56,586 nt of DNA from JANLQX01 sp031368095 (GTDB lineage: Bacteria > Actinomycetota > Acidimicrobiia > Acidimicrobiales > JANYDT01): contig JANLQX010000312.1 of the NCBI GenBank assembly GCA_031368095.1, positions 1-56,586 of the forward strand, given 5' to 3'. Below the pieces are notes generated by a model. That model had not been told where the DNA came from. It searched no databases and was given only the letters and a program-made list of their open reading frames with translations. This document shows, piece after piece, positions 1 to 7,098 of this stretch. The translations under genes and the position numbers were made by a program. Position 1 is the stretch's first letter. Each line of letters opens with the position of its first letter.

Positions 1-484
1 CCTCGCCGACGCGCTCGACGACGCCGACGGCACCGAGAATCTCCGACGCCCAGTCAAGGTCGGCGGCGGTGGACCACGCACCCCCGGCGATGGCCGATGC
101 GCCCAGACCAACGAGCGACGGTGTGTTCGGCATCGACCGGATCACCGGAGTGCCGTCGGCCAGCGCCGCTTCGATCGTGGCAATCGTGACCCCGGCGGCT
201 ATCGACAGCACGCGACCAACCCGCCCGGCCAACTCGGTGCACACGGCCGTGACCATCTGCGGTTTCACGGCAATCAACGCACCGTCGAAGCGCTCGCGAC
301 CCTCGAATGCGACCGCCATGGACCCAGCGACCTGCACGCCATGGGCGGCTCGGAGCACGTCGGCCCGAGCGGTGTCCGGCTCGACCACCACGATGTCCGA
401 AGGTGCGGCCCACCCGGCCGAGATCAGCCCGCCCAACAACGCCTCGCCCATCTTGCCGCCACCAATAACCAGGAGCTTCGTCAT
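1..484 (-). CDS. proC: Pyrroline-5-carboxylate reductase, 3' end cut by window edge
   Basis: It catalyses the last step of proline synthesis, NAD(P)H-dependent reduction of 1-pyrroline-5-carboxylate, in the cytoplasm. The minus-strand frame opens at ATG 484 with MTKLLVIGGGKMGEALLGGL, the Rossmann dinucleotide-binding motif of the family, and later shows AVKPQ and the SMPNTPSLVG block typical of P5C reductases. About 161 codons are present and the C-terminal dimerisation domain lies outside the window. The gene is preceded on its strand by a 273 bp spacer containing a duplicated 29-mer. Recognition is by motif and is firm. Confidence 0.9.
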   Translation of the reverse strand, partial: MTKLLVIGGGKMGEALLGGLISAGWAAPSDIVVVEPDTARADVLRAAHGVQVAGSMAVAFEGRERFDGALIAVKPQMVTAVCTELAGRVGRVLSIAAGVTIATIEAALADGTPVIRSMPNTPSLVGLGASAIAGGAWSTAADLDWASEILGAVGVVERVGE

Positions 485-533
485 CCCCACAACCCTACGA
501 CCGGCCGTCGCCGCACCGTCGCCGGACCCTCCC

Positions 534-618
534 TCACCACGAAAATCAGAAAGCCCGGAGGCTGTGCCGCATCGTCGCCCTCGTGAAAATCACCACGAAA
601 ATCAGAAAGCCCGGAGGC
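534..618. repeat. Perfect 29-bp direct repeat, two copies
   Basis: Copies lie at 534-562 and 590-618 (TCACCACGAAAATCAGAAAG followed by CCCGGAGGC), 56 bp apart start to start. A shorter echo (GTGAAAATCACC) runs into the second copy. The repeat is in the spacer between the end of the YbjN gene (758) and the start of proC (484). On the minus strand each copy reads GCCTCCGGGC followed by TTTCTGATTTTC, a very short hairpin with a T-rich tail, so duplicated weak termination or regulatory elements are possible. The rest of 485-757 shows nothing recognisable. Confidence 0.85.
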
Positions 619-757
619 ACACCAAACGGTTCGCACTTCCCCGAACGAACCGTGCAGCAGACGCCACCGGACTTCCTGTGGAGAAGCAAGCTATCGATCG
701 TCAGTTCCGCACGCAAGAAGACCATCGAAGTCCCATCGAACGCGGCGGCCTGACGCG

Positions 758-1204
758 TCAAAAGCGGCGGGGGAAGCCGATTCGGCCGGCGGTGGCGAAG
801 CACTCTTCGCTGGCGGCGTAGACCGAGCCGAGGATCCGGTCGAGCTCGGGCTCGCCCCCGGCCAGCAGGCCGTCAAGGGGCACGAGACCGGTGAGATACG
901 TGGCGTCTTCGCCCCCGATCGAGAACCGCATCCCGTAGAGACGGGCGTTGGTACGCAGGAGATACTCGTAGAACGCGCCGGGGTTCTCCTCGGGGGTCGG
1001 AAGGAAGTACGACTCGAAGTGCAGGGTCCGCTCGCGCACGGTGAACCACACCGTGGTCACCAGCTTGGCGTCGCCGCGGGCCCGGACGTACCAACGGTCG
1101 ACATCGGCGTCACGCTCAACGTTGGTCACCACCGGATGGTCGACGGTGAGCGACGTGGTCCAGCGCTCCAGGAGCGCCAACGCCTTGTTGCGGTCGTTAC
1201 TCAC
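758..1204 (-). CDS. YbjN-domain protein downstream of mshA
   Basis: A 148-residue YbjN-type protein (T3SS-chaperone-like fold). Members are small cytoplasmic proteins of uncertain role. The protein runs from SNDRNKALALLERWTTSL through YEYLLRTNARLYGMRFSIGG to the end. I chose the GTG start at 1204 because it overlaps the mshA stop as GTGA (1201-1204), which indicates translational coupling. A YbjN-domain gene directly after mshA also occurs in mycobacteria (Rv0486-Rv0487, from memory), supporting both calls. A longer reading up to 1579 would lie inside mshA and is rejected. Its function in mycothiol metabolism is unproven. Confidence 0.8.
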   Translation of the reverse strand: MSNDRNKALALLERWTTSLTVDHPVVTNVERDADVDRWYVRARGDAKLVTTVWFTVRERTLHFESYFLPTPEENPGAFYEYLLRTNARLYGMRFSIGGEDATYLTGLVPLDGLLAGGEPELDRILGSVYAASEECFATAGRIGFPRRF

Positions 1205-2415
1205 CCGCACTGCACGAGAGCGCGAGCAGCCAAGTCGCTGTAGAGACGACGCAGACGGGCGGCCGTGGTGCTCCAGGCGTAGCGGTGGGACCGAGCCGCA
1301 GCGGCGGTCCCGAGCGCCGCTGCCAGCGCCGGGTCGTCGAGGATCGAATCGATACGCATCGCCCACGACGAGGGATCGCGTCCGTCGACGAGAAACCCGG
1401 TCCGACCGTGGTCGATGATCGTGGCCAACCCGCCCACGTCGGCGGCGATGACCGGGACGCCACACGCGCTGGCCTCCAGCGCCACGAGCCCAAAGGACTC
1501 GGACCGGCTCGGCACCAGCACGGCGTCGGCCGCCCGGTAATACGTGCTCAGAAGATGGTGCGGTTTGGGGGTGACCCAACGGAGACGGTCGGCCACGCCA
1601 AGGCGCCGAGCCAAAACCCGAAGCTCGTCGACGTAGACCTCGCCGTGAGCACCGCTCGGACCGCCGCAGAGAAGCAGCGTGGCGTGGCGATGGCGAGACG
1701 CGGCGAGTGCCTCAATGGCCAGATCAGCGCCCTTCAACGACTGGAGTCGACCGACGAACAACAGCATCGGACGATCGTCGAGCTTCAACGCAGCGCGTGC
1801 CCCGGCCTGGCTGCCAGGCGAGAAGAACGCGTGGTCCACCCCGAGCGGCACTTCTTCGATCCGCGTTGGATCGGCGCCATAGAGCCGCACCAACTGTTCG
1901 GCCTCGACGGTGGTGTTGGCCAGGATGGCGTCGCAGCATCCAATGGCCGCTTCCTCCGACAGGCCTCGCTCCTCCGGCTCGACATCGCTGGTTTCGGACT
2001 TGACCCGGGCCAGGGTGTGAAACGTGATCACGAGCGGCACGTCGAGCACGTGTTTGAGCGTGTGGCCGGCCTCGGCCGAGAGCCAGTAGTTGGCGTGCAG
2101 CAGGTCGGCCACGATGCCGTCCTCCGCCATCCGGTCACGCACGGCGTCGGCGAACATCGGCACGAGCGGACGGAGGTCTTCCTTGGCCACGGGCGCAACC
2201 GGCCCGGCAACGATGTGATGGACCCGGAAACCCGGTTCGACAAAGACCACCCGAGCGTCGGTTGGCGAGCTCGCGCGTGTCATGACGTCGCACTCGACCC
2301 CGGCGCGAGCAAGGGCGGTGGACAACTCGCGCACGTAGACGTTCATCCCGCCACCGTCGCCGGTGCCGGGCTGAGTCAGGGGCGAGGTGTGGAAGGAGAG
2401 GACGACGACGCGCAT
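1201..2415 (-). CDS. mshA: D-inositol-3-phosphate glycosyltransferase MshA
   Basis: First enzyme of mycothiol synthesis: it transfers GlcNAc from UDP-GlcNAc to 1-L-myo-inositol 1-phosphate. The 404-residue GT4/GT-B protein shows the MshA N-terminal signature HTSPLTQPGTGDGGGMNVYV (residues 9-28), the C-domain opening VGRLQSLKG (221-229) and the nucleotide-sugar block SRSESFGLVALEAS (303-316). The ATG at 2415 fits the family's usual short N-terminus (MRVVVLSFHTSP); the longer frame to 2544 would run into the upstream XRE gene. It is followed by the coupled YbjN gene. Mycothiol genes are essentially restricted to Actinobacteria, which helps place the organism. Confidence 0.92.
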   Translation of the reverse strand: MRVVVLSFHTSPLTQPGTGDGGGMNVYVRELSTALARAGVECDVMTRASSPTDARVVFVEPGFRVHHIVAGPVAPVAKEDLRPLVPMFADAVRDRMAEDGIVADLLHANYWLSAEAGHTLKHVLDVPLVITFHTLARVKSETSDVEPEERGLSEEAAIGCCDAILANTTVEAEQLVRLYGADPTRIEEVPLGVDHAFFSPGSQAGARAALKLDDRPMLLFVGRLQSLKGADLAIEALAASRHRHATLLLCGGPSGAHGEVYVDELRVLARRLGVADRLRWVTPKPHHLLSTYYRAADAVLVPSRSESFGLVALEASACGVPVIAADVGGLATIIDHGRTGFLVDGRDPSSWAMRIDSILDDPALAAALGTAAAARSHRYAWSTTAARLRRLYSDLAARALVQCG

Positions 2416-2503
2416 GGGACGAATTCCGGTGAAGGGCAACAGAGCAGAGCCGAACCGTAGCCCGGCCGTGTCTGCAACACCTACGGCGGGCGGGGTGTTC
2501 CCG

Positions 2504-2947
2504 CTACCCAACAACAGCTTCGTTGGCCGCGACGGTGCTGGCACCGCTGGCGCTGCGGTTTTCCGCCTGGAACGACCGCAGGATTTGGAGCATCGCTCGT
2601 TTCTGCGCTTCGCTCAGGGAGCCGTCATCGAGAATCGCCGTGGCCAAGTCGGTGGCGCCAGAAGGGCGTTCGTCGAGGATGCCGGCCTGCACGTAGAGCG
2701 TTTCCGCCGAAATGCGCAACGCCTTGGCCAACTGCTGGAGGATTTCGGCCGACGGCTTGCGCAGGCCTCGCTCGATCTGGCTGAGATACGGGTTCGAAAT
2801 GTCGGCCATGTCCGACAGTTTCCGGAGCGACAGGCGGGCCACACGGCGTTGTTCGCGGATGAAGTCACCAAGTCCGGCCGCACCGGCCCGGAGCGGATCC
2901 GAGGCCACCGGCTCGTCGTCGGACTCAGACGACGAGGACTTTGCCAA
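2504..2947 (-). CDS. XRE-family helix-turn-helix regulator
   Basis: A 147-residue protein with an acidic N-terminal stretch (residues 1-20), a Cro/C1-type HTH at about 27-82 (LRKLSDMADISNPYLSQIER, then GLRKPSAEILQQLAKALRIS) and an acidic, Ala-rich tail that could oligomerise. Actinobacteria have a conserved regulator with nearly the same NPYLSQIERGLRKPSAEIL block. It is a DNA-binding cytoplasmic protein of unknown target. It sits 11 nt after the RsiG-like gene and 88 nt before mshA on the same strand, so the three may be co-transcribed. Confidence 0.85.
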   Translation of the reverse strand: MAKSSSSESDDEPVASDPLRAGAAGLGDFIREQRRVARLSLRKLSDMADISNPYLSQIERGLRKPSAEILQQLAKALRISAETLYVQAGILDERPSGATDLATAILDDGSLSEAQKRAMLQILRSFQAENRSASGASTVAANEAVVG

Positions 2948-2958
2948 TGCCCTCGGCC

Positions 2959-3498
2959 TTAGCTGAGGAGACGGTCGACGGTCGAACGCCCCGTCCGGTA
3001 CCGCTGGACCAGCTCCGCTTGAATGGCGTCGTAAACCTCGTGGAGACGACGGCGTTCCAGGCTCACATCGTGCTCAAGGGTGACCAGCGAATCGGTCAGC
3101 GAGCCGAGCGCCTCGTTGTCGAGTCCGTCGACGGCTTCGAAGGCGACCCCGCCGGCGGCGGCGTCGACGCGGCCCGCCGCCCATGCTTCCTGATCGTCAC
3201 GCGGATTGTCGCTGATTAACCGGCCTCGTACGCCGACAGCCGTTTGTTCGCTACTTCCGGCCAGGACTTTGGTGAGCCGCTCGACGACGGTCCCGGTGCT
3301 GGCCATTCCCCGCCGACGGCCGTCGAGTTCGGCCCCGATGATGTCGAGACGGACTTGAGTAAGGCGACGGAGATACGACGCCGCTTCTTCGAGCTGATGG
3401 CATTCGGCCCGGCGGGCGCGAAGCTCATCATCGGTCCACTCGACGAGGCCGTCGAGATAGTCCGGCGCGAGAACCCGGTTGAGATGACGATTGGCCAC
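2959..3498 (-). CDS. rsiG: RsiG-like anti-sigma factor with c-di-GMP motifs
   Basis: A 179-residue, helix-rich, charged protein. Residues 37-52 match the RsiG c-di-GMP motif E-x3-S-x2-R-x3-Q-x3-D exactly (E37, S41, R44, Q48, D52). A second copy at 142-157 fits except that His replaces Gln (E142, S146, R149, H153, D157). In Streptomyces, RsiG is a coiled-coil anti-sigma factor that sequesters WhiG when loaded with c-di-GMP, and two such motifs in antiparallel helices form the ligand site. No WhiG/FliA-type sigma gene is in the window. TACCCT 8 nt before the ATG suggests a near-leaderless promoter. The family call rests on the motif spacing and length. Confidence 0.75.
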   Translation of the reverse strand: MANRHLNRVLAPDYLDGLVEWTDDELRARRAECHQLEEAASYLRRLTQVRLDIIGAELDGRRRGMASTGTVVERLTKVLAGSSEQTAVGVRGRLISDNPRDDQEAWAAGRVDAAAGGVAFEAVDGLDNEALGSLTDSLVTLEHDVSLERRRLHEVYDAIQAELVQRYRTGRSTVDRLLS

Positions 3499-3557
3499 CG
3501 TCCCAGGGTACTCGGTGCCACGTTTGCCCCTCCGGACCCAACCAGTCGTGGGCTGGA

Positions 3558-3797
3558 CTAGGAGCCGCCGGAGACCGGGGGGAGGACTCCCACTTCGCTG
3601 CGGTCGGACACTGGCGTGTCACGGTCGGCCGGTTCGCCATCGACCCAGATCCGACAAATGGTCAGGACCCGCACGAACTCCGGGCCAAGGGCCACGCCAG
3701 CGACGTCGAGAAGCTCCCCCACCGTTGCCGCCGGGGCCTCCCACTCTCGGGTCCCGGCCGCCTCGCGGGCTTGGGCAAACAGTCGGAGCCGGGCCAC
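3558..3797 (-). CDS. MoaD/ThiS-family sulfur-carrier-like protein
   Basis: A beta-grasp protein of about 79 residues (VARLRLFAQAREAAGTREWE through SEVGVLPPVSGGS), matching the molybdopterin synthase small subunit MoaD in length and in the LFAQAREAAG opening. MoaD is thiocarboxylated on its C-terminal GlyGly and donates sulfur to the molybdopterin precursor. Here the frame ends GGS, one residue beyond the diglycine, so either the last Ser is removed, or this is a relative that does not act as a classical carrier. The GTG at 3797 gives a normal-length protein; an ATG at 3863 would add 22 residues. No other moa gene is nearby. Confidence 0.65.
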   Translation of the reverse strand: MARLRLFAQAREAAGTREWEAPAATVGELLDVAGVALGPEFVRVLTICRIWVDGEPADRDTPVSDRSEVGVLPPVSGGS

Positions 3798-3865
3798 CGG
3801 CCCAACCGTAGCGGCCGACCTCCCGTTACGAATCTTCCGGGGACCGGCCCGTTCGTGCTTCACTC

Positions 3866-4576
3866 GTGGGCATGTCCGGGCGCTCGAAATCCCCCGTCGG
3901 CCCCGGGGCCAGGCGGCCGGGCCGATCGTCGGCGCGGGCGGGGTTCCGGACTCCAGGGGTCCTCCTCCTTCGTCATGGGCTCTCGGAGTGGAACGCCGCC
4001 CAACGCTGGCAGGGGTGGGCCGACATCGACCTTGCGCCAGAAGGACGAACCCAGGCCATCGACGCAGCGGCGGAACTGGCCACCTGGCCTCGCACCCTCC
4101 CCGTCGAAATAGTGGCGTCGGACCTCGTTCGGGCCCAGCAGACGGCGCGTCCTATCGCGGCGGCGCTCGGCGCCGGCGAGTTTCGAGTCGACGCCGGATT
4201 TCGCGAGCGTGGCGTCGGCGAGTGGTCAGGACGGACCACCGCGGAGATCGAACATGTCTGGCCGGGCATGTTGACCCGCTGGCGTGACGGTCACCTGGCC
4301 CAGTTGCCAGGCGGCGAGGACGAGACGGCGTTCCGAAGTCGGATCACGATCGCCCTGCGTCATGCCTGCGAACAGGCCGTTGCCAACGCCGCGGCGGTGA
4401 TTGTGGTCAGCCACGGAGGCGTGATCCGGACGCTGGAACGGCTCCATCACGTGGAGCCACGGCCGGTCGGCAATCTCGGCGGACGGTGGTTTTTCCTTGT
4501 CGGCGGCGAAATACGGGGCGGGAGCCGGGTCGATTTACGCGGCCGGGGCCCGACTACCGGAGGCACCGCTCTGTGA
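3866..4576 (+). CDS. Histidine phosphatase / phosphoglycerate mutase-like
   Basis: A 236-residue branch-1 histidine phosphatase. The catalytic RHG triad is at 36-38 (LLLRHGLSEWNAAQRWQGW), a second-half SHGGVIRT contains the second catalytic His, and FRERGVGEWSGRT carries the conserved Glu region. Such proteins hydrolyse small phosphate esters (cofactor-dependent mutases, alpha-ribazole phosphatase, acid phosphatases); the substrate cannot be told from sequence. The N-terminus is extended and basic, and a start at residue 3 is possible. Its stop overlaps the GTG of the next gene (GTGA, 4573-4576), so the two are translationally coupled. Confidence 0.85.
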   Translation: MGMSGRSKSPVGPGARRPGRSSARAGFRTPGVLLLRHGLSEWNAAQRWQGWADIDLAPEGRTQAIDAAAELATWPRTLPVEIVASDLVRAQQTARPIAAALGAGEFRVDAGFRERGVGEWSGRTTAEIEHVWPGMLTRWRDGHLAQLPGGEDETAFRSRITIALRHACEQAVANAAAVIVVSHGGVIRTLERLHHVEPRPVGNLGGRWFFLVGGEIRGGSRVDLRGRGPTTGGTAL

Positions 4577-5280
4577 CCGGCGCCAGGGTCCGTCGCACGC
4601 CCGTCGTGACGGTCACCAATCCATTTCCGGTCCGGGTGGTGCGGTCGCGCAAACGCAAGCGGACGGTGAGCGCCCGTATCGTCGACGGCGAGATCGAACT
4701 GAGTGTCCCGGCGTGGATGTCGGACCGCGAGGCCGGCGAATTCGCCGACCGGATGCAGGCCAGGTTCGCCCGAAAAAAGGCCCAGACGTCGAGCGATCTC
4801 GCCGAGCGGGCCGCGCGCTTGGCGAAGCGTTACGACCTACCCAACCCGGTGGCAATCCGGTGGGTGACCAATCAGCAGAGTCGGTGGGGAAGCTGCTCCA
4901 CCGCCGACGCCACGATTCGACTGTCCGATCGCATGGTGGGCATGCCCGAGTGGGTCGTCGATGCGGTGATCGTGCACGAGCTGGCCCACCTCGTGCACGC
5001 CGACCACGGTCCGGCGTTCAAGGCCCTGGAGGCCCGGTTCGAACGCCAGGCCGAAGCCTCAGCCTTCCTCGACGGTGCGCAGTGGGCAACCGCCCGAGGG
5101 CTCACCGGTTCCGTCGCTCCAGACGCCGAGCCCGACGACGGAGAACCCGACGCCATGCCCGAGGTCGTTCCGTCAGCCGACGACTCGGTCGAGTTGCAGC
5201 TCCTCGATGGCCAGCTCGACCTCGGACAACTCCGCCTCGATCTCGTCGAGCAGTTCGGGAGTGAACGAAAACCCCGGTGA
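4573..5280 (+). CDS. YgjP-type (DUF45) zinc metallopeptidase
   Basis: A 235-residue protein with the WGSC block (NQQSRWGSCSTADATIRLSD) and the zinc motif HELAH followed by VHADHGPAF, typical of the YgjP/WLM-like M48-related metallopeptidases. These are soluble, predicted zinc-dependent proteases of uncertain substrate. The start is GTG 4573, overlapping the phosphatase stop; a frame start at 4486 would sit inside that gene. The last ~60 residues form an acidic tail beyond the usual domain end. The final 108 nt are antisense to a small ORF on the other strand (5173-5310), so the tail or the small ORF may be non-functional. Confidence 0.82.
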   Translation: MTGARVRRTPVVTVTNPFPVRVVRSRKRKRTVSARIVDGEIELSVPAWMSDREAGEFADRMQARFARKKAQTSSDLAERAARLAKRYDLPNPVAIRWVTNQQSRWGSCSTADATIRLSDRMVGMPEWVVDAVIVHELAHLVHADHGPAFKALEARFERQAEASAFLDGAQWATARGLTGSVAPDAEPDDGEPDAMPEVVPSADDSVELQLLDGQLDLGQLRLDLVEQFGSERKPR

Positions 5281-5310
5281 GCCGGGAGCCAGATCGAGCG
5301 GTTGTTCCAT
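5173..5310 (-). CDS. Candidate 45-residue protein coupled to nei
   Basis: The ORF starts MEQPLDLAPGSPGFSFTPEL and continues as one strongly amphipathic acidic helix (DEIEAELSEVELAIEELQLD). Its ATG overlaps the nei stop as TGATG (5308-5312), the arrangement expected for translational reinitiation. The helix resembles the N-terminal helix of TraR/DksA-type proteins, but no zinc finger follows. It overlaps the 3' end of the metallopeptidase gene on the opposite strand by 108 nt, so only one of the two reading frames can be freely selected there. I do not recognise a family; the case rests on start position and helix pattern. Confidence 0.45.
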   Translation of the reverse strand: MEQPLDLAPGSPGFSFTPELLDEIEAELSEVELAIEELQLDRVVG

Positions 5311-6155
5311 CACGAGACCACCGTAACCGCCGCCGTGCCCGCCCCCGAGCCCGCCGCCGGCTGGCAGGTGGGGCACCAGTAGGCCCGGCGGTTGGCGGGC
5401 CCCTGCCCTCGGGACACGATGGTCGTTGTGCAGGTACGGCACGGAAGCCCCGTTCGGCCATAGACCCATGGACGGTTGGCCCCGGAGCCGAAGTCACGAC
5501 CGATGGGATCGCCGAGGTTGGCGGCCATGAGCGTGGCGGCGGTCGAAACCAATGCGCCGAGCTCATCCGCCGTGACCCCCGCGCGCCGGGTCCACGGGTG
5601 GAGCCGTCGGAGGAAGAGCGATTCGCAGCGATAGATATTGCCGATCCCGGCCACGATCCGCTGATCGAGGAGGAGTTCACCGAGGGCCAGGTCGGGGCCC
5701 GTTCTCTGGGCGCGGGCGACGATGGTGGCAAGGTCGAGCGGCCTCGCCAGCACGTCCGGACCGAGACCGGCGAGCGACGACCTCCGCGCCGTTGCGACCG
5801 GCGAGGCCAGCTCCACGACGGGGGCGTTGAAACAGACGGCGAGACGGTCGCCGGCCTGGATCACGACGCGGGCCTGACGGGCCGGGCGTTGCCACGTGGC
5901 GTCGGCGGGGTACACGTGCCACGAGCCGGTCATCATCATGTGGGTATGGAGGACGAGTTCGGTGGTGTCGAGCTCGGCGCCGGGAAAGGTCATGAGGAGG
6001 TTCTTGCCAACCGCTTCGACGCTGGCGACGGTGCGGCCGATGAGTCGCTCGATCCGGAGACGAGCGTCACGCGCCGACGCGTCCGTGACGACTCGTCCGG
6101 CGAGCCATGTGCGCAGTGATGCTGCGGCGCGAAAGATCGTGTCGCCCTCAGGCAC
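5310..6155 (-). CDS. nei: Endonuclease VIII-type DNA glycosylase/AP lyase
   Basis: Removes oxidised bases from DNA and cleaves the abasic site. The 281-residue protein begins MPEGDTIFRAAASL: the catalytic Pro2-Glu3 with the GDT of the Nei branch rather than the MPELPE of Fpg/MutM. It has the helix-two-turn-helix block (ALGELLLDQRIVAGIGNIYR) and a C-terminal zinc finger with CRTC and CPTC pairs, YGRTGLPCRTC being the usual lead-in. Length is normal for the family. The start is fixed by the catalytic proline. It may be co-translated with the 45-residue ORF that follows. Confidence 0.92.
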   Translation of the reverse strand: MPEGDTIFRAAASLRTWLAGRVVTDASARDARLRIERLIGRTVASVEAVGKNLLMTFPGAELDTTELVLHTHMMMTGSWHVYPADATWQRPARQARVVIQAGDRLAVCFNAPVVELASPVATARRSSLAGLGPDVLARPLDLATIVARAQRTGPDLALGELLLDQRIVAGIGNIYRCESLFLRRLHPWTRRAGVTADELGALVSTAATLMAANLGDPIGRDFGSGANRPWVYGRTGLPCRTCTTTIVSRGQGPANRRAYWCPTCQPAAGSGAGTAAVTVVS

Positions 6156-6210
6156 GGTGCACCGTCATCCGTCCACAGTGCCAGGCCTGAAGCTGCAAGA
6201 GTCATCGGCC

Positions 6211-7098
6211 ATGAGCACGCCGAACCTGATCACGGTTGCCGCCCTCCAGATGTCGATGACGGAGGCCGTCGTCGAAAACGTGGCCACCGCCGAGCGGCTG
6301 GTGCGCGTCGCCGCCGCGGAGGGTGCCAACGTGATCCTCATCCCCGAGCTGTTCGAGGGTCCGTACTTCTGTATCGATCAAAAGCCCGCCGACCTGCAAC
6401 GCGCCCGGCCGCTCGACGGCCATCCGACCATCGCCCATTTCTCCGCTCTCGCCGCCGAACTCGGCGTGGTGCTCCCACTGTCGGTCTATGAGCTGGCGGG
6501 CGCCGCGCGATTCAACACGGCGGTGATGGTCGACGCCGATGGCACGTCGCTCGGCACCTACCGCAAGAGCCATATCCCCGATGGTCCGGGCTACACCGAG
6601 AAGTACTACTTCTCCCCCGGCGACACCGGCTTTCGCGTCTGGGACACGGCCTTCGGTCGCATCGGCGTCGGTATCTGTTGGGACCAATGGTTTCCCGAGT
6701 GCGCCCGGGCCATGGCACTCATGGGAGCCGAGGTCTTGCTGTATCCAACGGCCATTGGCTCGGAGCCGCCCGATCCGACATGGGACTCATCGGGCCACTG
6801 GCGACGGGTGATGGCCGGCCACGCCGGCGCCAACCTCGTGCCTGTGGTGGCCGCCAATCGAATCGGCCGCGAGCTCGGCGACGAGAGTGAGATCACGTTC
6901 TACGGCACGTCGTTCATCACCGACATCACGGGCGCAGTTGTCGCCGATGCCGGCCGGGGCAGCGAGGCCGTCATCACCGCCACCATCGACCGCCACGCCA
7001 ATGCAACGCTTCGCGCGTCGTGGGGATTGTTCCGCGACCGACGTCCCGATCTCTACGGCTCCCTTCGCACCCTCGACGGCTCAACCCAACTTCGCTAG
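6211..7098 (+). CDS. aguB: N-carbamoylputrescine amidase
   Basis: A 295-residue nitrilase-superfamily hydrolase that releases putrescine, CO2 and ammonia from N-carbamoylputrescine, in the agmatine route to putrescine. The Glu-Lys-Cys triad is visible: E in IPELFEGPYF, K in TYRKSHIPDGPGYTEKYYF and C in GICWDQWFPE. The last two blocks are close to AguB proteins. The ATG at 6211 (MSTPNLITVAALQM) gives a standard N-terminus. No agmatine deiminase is in the window. The gene ends exactly where the convergent citrate-synthase gene ends (7098/7099), with no spacer. Confidence 0.88.
   Translation: MSTPNLITVAALQMSMTEAVVENVATAERLVRVAAAEGANVILIPELFEGPYFCIDQKPADLQRARPLDGHPTIAHFSALAAELGVVLPLSVYELAGAARFNTAVMVDADGTSLGTYRKSHIPDGPGYTEKYYFSPGDTGFRVWDTAFGRIGVGICWDQWFPECARAMALMGAEVLLYPTAIGSEPPDPTWDSSGHWRRVMAGHAGANLVPVVAANRIGRELGDESEITFYGTSFITDITGAVVADAGRGSEAVITATIDRHANATLRASWGLFRDRRPDLYGSLRTLDGSTQLR

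Noticed and set aside
534..618. A two-repeat CRISPR-like array (29-bp repeats, 27-bp spacer)
   Set aside because: Only two repeats, no third degenerate copy on either side, no leader and no cas genes in the window.
1285..2460. A 391-codon plus-strand frame opposite mshA
   Set aside because: It is antisense to a clear MshA gene in high-GC DNA and shows no domain. The same applies to long frames such as 7447-8661 plus and 28751-29923 minus.
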